Shown piece after piece: positions 56,347 to 64,000 of a stretch of 64,000 bases of DNA. The stretch is from Enoplosus armatus (Eukaryota > Chordata > Actinopteri > Centrarchiformes > Enoplosidae). A model generated the notes under the pieces. It searched no databases and had not been told where the DNA came from. It saw nothing but the letters and a program-made list of their open reading frames with translations. Position numbers and translations under genes: made by a program. Within the stretch, counting starts at the first letter, position 1. The number at the start of each line of letters is the position of its first letter. The stretch lies in NCBI RefSeq assembly GCF_043641665.1, contig NC_092186.1, positions 24,057,001 to 24,121,000 of the forward strand. Direction: 5' to 3'.

Positions 56347-56734
56347 TAGTAATGTTAGTGTGCATGCACGCCTCTGTGTGTGCGTTCTGTGCGTATGTTC
56401 CTACACTTATGAGCACCAAGGACATTTTTATGCTGCTCGCCTATTGAAGGGCTAGTTTTGGATTAGCACTTTGATTTAGGGTTAAGATTAGAATTAAGAT
56501 GAAGTACAGGTGAAGATCGGGGTTAAACATGCGGATAGTTTGGTGTTAAACGGTTACTACAGTGGCAGACCGAGTAGCAGGAGGGTTTGGGATTGACAAT
56601 TTGGGGTTAAAGCAATACACATCATTATAGTCCAATGGATTTAATGTCAAATCAAGATATCAAAATGTCACTGAAATGAATTTGAATGAATGTGAATCTC
56701 AAGCCAAAACATTCCTCTCTGTTAGGGATTCGAA
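56347..56734. other. Unannotated intergenic sequence
   Basis: GGGTTAAGATTAGAATTAAG-like low-complexity phrase near 56470. No gene. Confidence 0.5.
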
Positions 56735-56905
56735 TAAGCTACTTTGCCTTTAATTGAAAATATCTGGTAGAGAGTTGACAGAAAATGGCGGGGGAGGAAG
56801 CAGGGTGATGACATGCAACGAACAATCGCGTGTGGATTCGAACCAGGGACTTTGAGTACATAGAATACATGTAAGACCATGAAAAGTTGACCCCCATAGC
56901 CATGC
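56735..56905 (-). mobile_element. tRNA-derived SINE, reverse copy
   Basis: Read on the plus strand: CTGGTAGAGAGTTGACAGAA, GATGACATGCAACGAAC, then GGATTCGAACCAGGGAC (reverse B box). This is the reverse of the SINE family at 36712-36851 and keeps the middle segment that copy lacks. Diverged. Confidence 0.7.
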
Positions 56906-57335
56906 CGTTGGGATCTGATGACTTCCGAAATATTATGCAAACCAAAGAAAATCCCAACAAATACATACTGTATATTCAAGAAGAAAGGCGTTACAGCACT
57001 CCATTTGTGTTCCTCAGAAATGGGTCACATTCTCACTCATAACATAACATGACTCAGCGCGTGGGGCCTAACGCGTCGTCACATCTATCTGAGGCCACGC
57101 TGCCTCGTCTTTAGCAGCATGCGGTGGTGCGAGATCAAACGCAAACTGCTGTAGGCTCGATTTTCTTTCACCATGCATTGACCAGTCGGGTAATATTCCA
57201 AAGACAGGGCTTTAAAGTTAGGCTGAATCAAAAGAATTATTCCTGAATGTAGTGTTTTCCTGAAAGAAAAATACCCTCAAGGTGTATTCTTAAAAAAGGA
57301 AACATTGGTTTTATGCTTTACGATGTGCCCAGTCT
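56906..57335. other. Unannotated intergenic sequence
   Basis: Nothing recognised. Confidence 0.5.
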
Positions 57336-57860
57336 AGTGGTGGAAAGTACATTTACACAAGTACAAGTTTGAGGTACATGTACTTGACTTGAGTATTTCC
57401 GTTCCATGCCACTTTATACTTCCACTCCACTACATAGAGGGGAATATTGCGCTTTTTACTCCACTAAAGTTATTTCACAGCTTCAGTAACTACTTAATTT
57501 TACATACAAAGCATCTTATAGAATTGGATGCACTGTTGTAGATTAAACCACCCAACAGTACATAAGATACAATAAATGACACCTTGACCAACTACGACAG
57601 TAAATGCTACTTACACATTAATGCATTTCTAATAGTAATCCAACAATATAATATAAAACAGTATAAACACTCCAAGGGGCCATTTTTCGGCATTGAGTAC
57701 TTTTACTTTTGATACTTTAAGTACGTTTAGCTAATAATACTAACATACTTTCACTTCAATATTTTAAATGTAGCACTTGTAAGCACTTGTGCTCGTAATG
57801 GAGTAAATGTAATGTAATTTTCAGTGTGGTATTGCTACTTTTATTGAAGTATAGGATCTG
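57336..57860 (+). mobile_element. AGTGGTGGAAAGTA-type element
   Basis: Starts AGTGGTGGAAAGTACATTTA, continues GAGGTACATGTACTTGACTT, ACTTCCACTCCACTACATAG, CTACTTACACATTAATGCAT, GGGGCCATTTTTCGG and TTGAGTACTTTTACTTTTGA, and ends near GTATAGGATCTGAATC. I recognise this order as a common percomorph non-autonomous element. The distal terminal repeat (the inverse CCACCACTG end) is missing. Confidence 0.85.
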
Positions 57861-59699
57861 AATCAAACCCCAGGCTTAGTCTTCTCCTTAAGACAGAAAT
57901 ACTAAAAACCTTTTTTTTGCAGTTTAAATCACAGTCTGACTTGGATCCAGTCAGATATCGTATGTGTCATTTTACAATGCATAATATTAAAATAACATTT
58001 AGAGTCTGGAAAATATGCAGTTACACCCTGAGCTATTGAATTTGATCGTGTTTAAACTGTTTTCTTCTATGGTAACAGAGTTTAAAAAGAAAAAAAGGCT
58101 GACTGATAACACGCCCTTCCCTGAAATGAAAAAAGGCATGACATTGCTGCTACATTCATCTCTTTTTCTCCACACAGTAACTGAGAATTTCCCCCATTTC
58201 ATCCTTTCTTGCATTGCAGGTGAATTACGACTCAGTGTGGCATCAGAAGCAGTTGAAGAATCATTTGGAGATCCCCACTGATCCGGAATTCAAGACGGAC
58301 TGAATGGTGGCAAGTGAAGTCGTTGAGCTTGTTCGGAGGGCCTGTTGCATCCATCGTTGATGCAGACTCTGCTGGTTACCGCCCCTCCTGTGTCATTTTG
58401 TTTTACTCCCACTGCTAGTCAAAAACTGCATTCATGTATGTTCTTGTACATACACACGAAACGACTTGTGTTTACAATAACATGTACCGCGATGTGGCGA
58501 TTTATGACATTAGAAAACGATGAATAAGCAAGGAAACGTGACCATTCAGCAACCTGCGTATGGAGTAAGCAGCGAATAAGACTTGAATTCGCCACTTTCG
58601 TTTTGTTATGTTCAAGGTTTAATGGTTTTAGGTTTTAGTGGTTAGTCACTAAGGTGACTAACACTGTAGTCACCAATGTTGAGGCTGCTGAAGGCTCTGA
58701 GCTCTTGAGTGGTTCCAGAAAGAATTTCAAATAGAGTTTGTCCTTTCTTATTGCCTGCAATATGTAGAGAAGTGCAAGACACTCTCAGTCCTCCCCCACC
58801 AGCAACAATACATCAAAACACTGCTTTTCATCTTTCCCCTCCAGTCTTCCATCTTGTTACAAAAAGGAGTGAAACAAAACAATTTGGGTCCATACTAACT
58901 TTTCTTAAAGACTGTTTTTAAGGTATTGGGATTTTCCTCTGAACAATTCTTCCTTAACTAATGTTAAAATGCATTTTCCAGCGGATCATTAATAAATCTT
59001 CGCTCAGAGCTCGTCATTCCAGAAAATGATTGGTCAGGAAAATAATCCACACACAAGAGGTCACAGCACCATCCATCAAACCCTGACACGAGCAGCCTGA
59101 CACCCAGTTCAAACTAAACCAGCAAGGCAAAGTTAAAAGGGTTTCATTACTTCCTTTACTTGTTTTCTTTAAATCAAGGGAAATTAAAGCAATCATTTGT
59201 GCAAAAGCAGAGGACGACAGCCTCACCAAACTGCACACAGAGAACATCCCTGCAGCAACGGAGTCTCAAAAACTTCAGATCAACTAATGACAAAACTTTT
59301 ATCATCGGACAAATGTTTCCATAGGGAACAATGACGACAGTGCAAAGCTCACTCTCGCATCAAAGCATGCAGGTCACCTCGGTCCATGAACACTTCAGCC
59401 TCCTCAGTGCACAATGCAAATACGAAGTCCAACTGCAACTCACAAAACACAATCAAATGCAGCACTGCATGGATCAAAACTTAATATCATCCCCCTCCAG
59501 GCAGCCTCACAGTCTACCTCCTGAGTAAGGGGGGTGGGGGGACCCTCTCTGTCCCTAAAGTACCTTATTGTTATTCCTAATCACTCCTCAGAATCATAAA
59601 CAATCTCACAACTTTTTTTTTTTTTTTGTATTCAGCCCTCTCTGTTTATGCAGTTCCCAGAAGGCATTGCCTTTTAGGCTCTCCCTCTCCGGCAGCAAA
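57861..59699. other. Unannotated intergenic sequence
   Basis: Poly-T at 59611-59625. Short frames without domains. No gene or recognised repeat. Confidence 0.45.
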
Positions 59700-60300
59700 G
59701 ATGTCAGGAAAACAAATAACGGCGGAAAACAAAACAAAACAAAGTCTCCGGAAATACCTTGTGGGTGCCCAGAGGAAGGCGCTGGACAGACAGATGAGCA
59801 GATAGGTTTCCTCTGTCCTCCTCTCTCAGGCTGCCTCCTCTCTCGGCGTGCTGTGGAGAGTGACTGCTCACAGCCCGCCTGGCATATCTAATTAGAGCCA
59901 GGCTGTTGCCACTATCGGGCAGAGGATCTACCTCTCCAATCTCTCCTGACTCAATCTTCCCCATCTCTGATTTTCTTTTATATTTATGCTGGAATATTTA
60001 ATTGTAGACAAAAGGTTACTCTGGGCTCTATTCATCGCACACAGGCAGAATAATCTCCTTTAAAAGGCTTGACATTTCAGGCTTTTCAAAAGGGGCTGAA
60101 AAAATTATATCCCCGCTTTTGTTAATCAATGAAGTAGAACTCCCCCGAACAAAAGAATTAAATTGCTTGGTTGGGTTAATAAAACACACAGAAATAGCTG
60201 CTTCCTGTGGGCTTTTGTGCCTGCCACTGGCTCCCCCCATATGCAACCAGCACTGTAATTCCATATGATTTGGGGGGCAAAACTCTCATTTCTCCACACA
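59700..60300. promoter_or_regulatory. Candidate enhancer block near DNAJC19
   Basis: About 600 bp of dense unique sequence: GCTGGAATATTTAATTGTAG near 59989, GCAGAATAATCTCC near 60045, TTTTGTTAATCAATG near 60117, GAACAAAAGAATTAAATTGC near 60147 (SOX-like plus homeodomain) and GGGTTAATAAAAC near 60173. This is the longest enhancer-like stretch without simple repeats. Function and conservation inferred. Confidence 0.4.
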
Positions 60301-60459
60301 GTTGGCTTTTTAAATCCTATTGAATGAGCAGTCTGTGCGGCTGGCTGATTGGGACCTCTTGCCTGAGCCTGGCTGCCTGGCTAGCAGAACAGGCTCTCTC
60401 CATTGAAATATGACTTCCACTAAGGAGAGACAGCGGGTCCACTACAATTTACAATTTCT

Positions 60460-60560
60460 ATACTGCCCCTGCCTCAGGAAAACATTGTAATTATGCAAAT
60501 GATAGGGGCAATAATTAGGCCCTTCACTGTCCCATTGTGTTAGCTGCTGTCATGTTTCGG
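60460..60560 (+). promoter_or_regulatory. SOX-POU composite site in candidate enhancer
   Basis: CATTGTA at 60483-60489, a 3-bp spacer ATT, and a perfect octamer ATGCAAAT at 60493-60500. SOX2 and POU factors bind such tandem sites; the 3-bp spacing is the arrangement known from the Fgf4 enhancer. Neighbouring GGGGCAATAATTAGGCCC and CCCATTGTG add a homeodomain and a second SOX-like core. Confidence 0.5.
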
Positions 60561-60589
60561 TCCAATGGTAGGAGAGACACAGCAGGGCA

Positions 60590-60810
60590 CGTTCAGCTTT
60601 AAATTGCTCCTTACAGACAGCCTGCAGATGTTCACAGTATCTTTGGTCCTATAACTAGCCATCACCCTGAGCCAGGGTGCCTCCATAGAGGACACTGCAG
60701 CAGCAGCAGCAGCAGCAGCAGACTCTGGTTTAGCTGTGGGAGAGCTGCCTGAGATCACTGCAACATACAGCTGTTGTTTTATCCAGAGGCCTGCTGGTAT
60801 GTGACACACT
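60590..60810. promoter_or_regulatory. Conserved-looking block with (CAG)8
   Basis: CAGCTTTAAATTGCTCC near 60594, AGTATCTTTGGTCC near 60638, and an uninterrupted (CAG)8 at 60698-60721. The alanine-rich minus-strand frame across it is the repeat and not a gene. Function inferred. Confidence 0.3.
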
Positions 60811-62419
60811 CCATTATATTCTTCTCACTGTTTCACCTGTGAACCCGTACCTGTATGTTATGCAGCGACCTGCCTGTACTGTATGTGTTGTAATCAATGT
60901 GCATGTGAAGAAGCACAAGTTTGGTCATCAATTCACTTAAGTCATTCAATCAAAAAAGTCAAATATTCACTGGTTCAAGGTCTTTAAAATGGCATTTGCT
61001 GTTTTACATTACTGTAAACTTTTGTAAGATGAAAACCATCAATCTTTAGGCCAGTTTTTACCTAGACACCTTTTGAGCTATGTTAATGCACACAGTGTCA
61101 AGTCAAATTAACACTTTCAAACTCTTGAGATGTGGCACCTAGCCACATATTTAACTCAATCACAGAGAAGTAGATACTATATGAATTAACTCATTGGTCT
61201 GGTTAAACAATTTGGCTAACTGTCCTCTATTGTCAGATACAGGATCTTCTACAAAGTGACAACATGCAGCATCCATTCTTAACCTTAAAAGATTTACATT
61301 ATTGGTCATCTTATCCATATGACAAAATTGCTTTTAAAAAAAAAAAAAAAGGCCCTGCACACCCACACTGTCGTTTTAACTTATTCTGGCCAATTAGACT
61401 TCTGCTTAGGTCAAAGGTGGACAGTTGTGCTGGGATTTAGTGAGGTTACTGGACTCAATGTACTAATAGTGATGGGGTAAGAAAGGGGTCATTTGTTCCA
61501 GCCCAACATTTGAAACAAAGCAAAACATGGGAGTGCAGGAGCTGTCAATCAAGCAGTCCGTACATGCTTGACCAGTCCTGAGGAGAGCTTTATTCGGCCA
61601 AAATAAATGTGACTAAAAAGTGTGCTGTTAAAATCATTGTGCCCGTTTTCTCCAAAAGAATTCAGTGGCTGTGTGTCACTGGGTAAAATGAAATGTTTAC
61701 CAATTTTTGTAATCGCGTTGGCCTAAGTGAGATAGTACAAGTCAAAAGCTCTTATCCACCCCCATCTGCTTTCACTAACACATACACACACACACACATT
61801 ATGTAGCATACCAACATACTATTTTCAGCATAAGATGAGGAAATAAAGACCCAATAATGTTTTATTGAAAACAATGGTAAAGACACATAACAGGTAAAGT
61901 CCCCTAAATCCCTAACAGCTCACCTACGTAACCCTTTCAACCAAGAAATTGACTACAGACGCATGGACGTGAATTCTCAAGTGTATTCCCTGCAGCTCCC
62001 CTCTTCTTCCTGTGGGCTAACAAAATATAATACAAGTTGAATTTGAATTAATTTACTTATTTTCAATTGTGTTGTTTTGTAACTTTTGAAAGGACAAGTC
62101 ACACTTTTCCTCTTTTAACTGCAAAAGTAATTCATAATCAACAAATTGTCAGTACACTCCAGGGTTTTGCTGCCACGGCTGTACTGTGTGTACCGCTGTG
62201 CAGGACTGGTATGACAAGTAGCTTTTGGTTGCTAATGTTAGCAGATTTCAGATAGATATTGCTGCGTAACGGACATGACCAATTCCTTTCATCGGCTTGA
62301 TGACTCCTCTACTTGTGCTACACAACATTTTAGCATTTACACATTCTACCACCAGTACTTGTGACCACTGTTTAGCAAACTTTACATAGCTTATTTACTA
62401 GCTATAGTTGCCTTTTCAT
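60811..62419. other. Unannotated intergenic sequence
   Basis: Poly-A 61335-61350; short CA tract 61783-61798. No gene or recognised transposon. Confidence 0.45.
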
Positions 62420-62720
62420 TCCAGTGCTCTTAGCTACCTACAGTGCAGTTTAAATGCTTACATTAGCCATCTAGCTAACATAGCAGAACTAAATTTCCAG
62501 CTAACCTGTGAATGATTGCAGAAGTGTAGTGAGCTAATGTTAGCTAGCCACTGTAAACATTGGCATTCTAGCAAATCAAAGGAAAAGTGTTTACAGCTAA
62601 ACTGCAGACAAGCATTCAGAGTAAACGTGAATGTTTGTATGTTGGTTTGCATTGGCTAACATCAGACAGTTTGCTAACAGTTGCATTTAGCTTGACCACA
62701 TAGAAACCCTCAATTAGCTT
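62420..62720. repeat. GCTAAC/GTTAGC-rich upstream region
   Basis: Repeated scattered copies of TAGCTAAC, GCTAATGTTAGCTAGC (62532-62547) and GGCTAAC on both strands. Such clusters are frequent near fish promoters and first introns. They may be degenerate remnants of a short repeat. Confidence 0.4.
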
Positions 62721-62924
62721 AGCTAGTTTCAAATCAACATCATTTAAAGAAAGGAATTAAAATCAGGTTTTTACACTGCCAAAGTACGGCTACATTGAAC
62801 TTACTGCCAAAAAGTTCATGGCAACTGTCAACTGTCACCTTCCACCAACATTCATGAGGACTGGCAAACACAGTTCAAGAGCAGGTAGGGCGACTTAAAT
62901 AGTCTTGTAGGAGGGGCTGGATGT

Positions 62925-63119
62925 CCGCCTTCCCATAGATGCAGCCGGACACGGATTTGACAGTTTAACCGGGGAAGGACCAGCGTATGGCATGTGATGG
63001 TTTTACGACAGTTGTTCGCCATTTCCGGCACAAACATATGAACGCCAGGGCGACGAAAACATGAGAGGTCAGAAGTTATGGTCCTAGTATTTAACACAAA
63101 CGGAACATAACACACAGAC
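62925..63119 (+). promoter_or_regulatory. dnajc19: DNAJC19 promoter and 5' UTR
   Basis: CpG-containing sequence directly upstream of the start codon. GCCATTTCCGG at 63018-63028 reads as a YY1-like core fused to an ETS site (CCGGAA on the minus strand), the GABP/NRF-2 type common in promoters of nuclear genes for mitochondrial proteins. No TATA box. In mammals the facing SOX2OT transcript starts close to this promoter, so divergent transcription is possible here; that is inference. Confidence 0.5.
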
Positions 63120-63511
63120 ATGGTAGGTCGGACTTGTTGTTTACCAGCTGGAATGACGATCTGAAAATGGTTGCATGATCAGTAGTCTGCCGAAAGGTCC
63201 GATAACGTTCGTTCTAAATGGCTAAAGCTAACGTTAGCTTGACTCCGGTGTGCATGGCCCGACACAACGTGACCAAACGTAGCTAACGTTTTATTTACCA
63301 CTTCAATTCGAGTTAAAAGTAGCTATCGTTAATCGCTTAGGCTTTGCAACATACCAGGTCATGTGCCAATTGTTTACGTGGCAACTGTAGGACAGCTCGT
63401 CAGTTGGTGCTAGTGATTTTCTGTGTATGCTCCCAATGTTTTTCGGACTCTCTCCGCAGGCCAGTTCCATGGTGGCAGTGGGACTGGCTCTGGCAGCAGC
63501 TGGATTTGCAG
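63120..63511 (+). CDS. dnajc19: DNAJC19/TIM14 N-terminus, exons 1-2 (partial gene)
   Basis: Coding join 63120..63122 and 63460..63511. The ATG ends exactly at a donor (ATG|GTAGGT); the 337-bp intron ends TCTCCGCAG; exon 2 then reads ASSMVAVGLALAAAGFAG, its last codon split (G|GTGAGC). This matches the start of DNAJC19, the inner-membrane J-protein (Pam18/TIM14) that stimulates mitochondrial Hsp70 in the presequence translocase motor. The hydrophobic stretch is the beginning of its single membrane anchor. The J domain with HPD (protein normally about 115 residues) lies beyond the window. The paralogue DNAJC15 is unlikely because its N-terminus is about 30 residues longer. G at -3 and +4 give a good start context. 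An in-frame Met at residue 5 is a possible alternative start. Confidence 0.9.
63226..63239. promoter_or_regulatory. Perfect 14-bp palindrome in DNAJC19 intron 1
   Basis: AGCTAACGTTAGCT, a perfect palindrome, with a half site GTAGCTAACG near 63281. It lies in the first intron, 100 bp after the start codon. Role unknown. Confidence 0.5.
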
Positions 63512-64000
63512 GTGAGCAGCTCCTACAGAAGCCAGCTCACTGTTACCGACTAAAATGTGGAAAGGTTCAACGGTGTGTAAGCTCTTCGGTGGTGTGACCA
63601 ATCACCTTGACAAAGCTACTAGTTCAAAGTTAAAGTCCTGAGTCTAAGTGAGAATTGAACAGATGGGTGCTTCACAGAGGGGAAAAGCTGTAAAAAAAAA
63701 AACAACAACTGCCAAAGCTAATTATTAAAAGCAATTATAAAATAAAAACGAATAAAAACATGAAATGCATAAAGCAAAAGAAGTAACCAGAAAAGCAGTT
63801 TCCTGCAGCCACCAGCAGTCTATCAAATAACCCCTGTCAGAGCAGTGGTTTTCTTTACAATACATGCAGAAGGGGTGGTCAATGATTCAGTGTTATCACA
63901 TACTATTTTCTGCATACTATTGTCATAATATTATCACATCGGTTATGATTAACAGATTTCTTTTGCTGAAATTGATTGTTCAAAGCAAATTGTAATTCAA
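63512..64000 (+). other. dnajc19: DNAJC19 intron 2, 5' part
   Basis: Starts with donor GTGAGC. I find no continuation of the DNAJC19 reading frame before the window ends, so this is intron. A-rich at 63690-63780. Confidence 0.7.

Noticed and set aside
60540..60809. Alanine-repeat protein on the minus strand
   Set aside because: The alanine run is the (CAG)8 repeat; the remainder is unlike any known family and lies in an enhancer-like block.
63344..63553. 69-codon frame over DNAJC19 exon 2
   Set aside because: It uses the wrong frame. The true frame is fixed by the ATG at 63120 and the splice sites, giving ASSMVAVGLALAAAGFAG.
1..64000. SOX2 coding exon or HMG box
   Set aside because: Expected from the inferred neighbourhood, but no HMG-box-like frame exists on either strand, so SOX2 itself is outside the window.
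1..64000. CRISPR array, operons, tRNA or rRNA genes
   Set aside because: Repeats are eukaryotic microsatellites and transposons. The tRNA-like A/B boxes at 36712, 41581 and 56735 belong to SINEs and cannot fold as intact tRNAs.

Overview
The window reads as a teleost (probably percomorph) genomic segment. It is saturated with (CA)n/(GT)n microsatellites, carries tRNA-derived SINEs and several DNA-transposon families whose sequences I recognise from ray-finned fish, and almost all of it is non-coding. The only gene I can name is at the right edge. An ATG ends directly at a splice donor (63120-63122), and a 52-nt second exon (63460-63511) encodes the N-terminus of DNAJC19/TIM14, the J-protein of the mitochondrial import motor. 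The rest of that gene lies beyond 64000.

Layout. 1-3.2 kb is packed with CA/GT tracts. 3.6-14.3 kb alternates unique, conserved-looking blocks with microsatellites. 14.9-17.2 kb is a nested transposon: a broken PIF/Harbinger element inserted in a Tc1/mariner remnant. 17.9-35.6 kb is gene desert with purine/pyrimidine tracts and regulatory-looking islands. 36.7-39.5 kb holds a SINE, a Tc1-like fragment and a hAT element with a perfect 8-bp target duplication. 40-47.3 kb mixes microsatellites and candidate enhancers, including a four-copy array of a GATA-type motif at 44.26-44.77 kb. 47.6-57.9 kb contains more repeats between candidate elements. 59.7-60.8 kb is the strongest enhancer-like cluster, with a spaced SOX/POU composite site. 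62.4-63.1 kb is the DNAJC19 upstream region and promoter.

Context (established knowledge plus inference). In mammals DNAJC19 sits between FXR1 and the SOX2/SOX2OT gene desert, with its 5' end facing SOX2OT. If that synteny holds here, positions 1 to about 63 kb lie on the SOX2 side, and a sox2ot-like transcript would run on the minus strand. This fits the absence of coding genes and the AT-rich blocks with SOX, POU, homeodomain and GATA motifs. The synteny and the conservation of these blocks are inferences; no alignment could be run. Three minus-strand, exon-like open frames are noted but not identified.

Most open reading frames in the window are microsatellite translations or chance frames and are not annotated.
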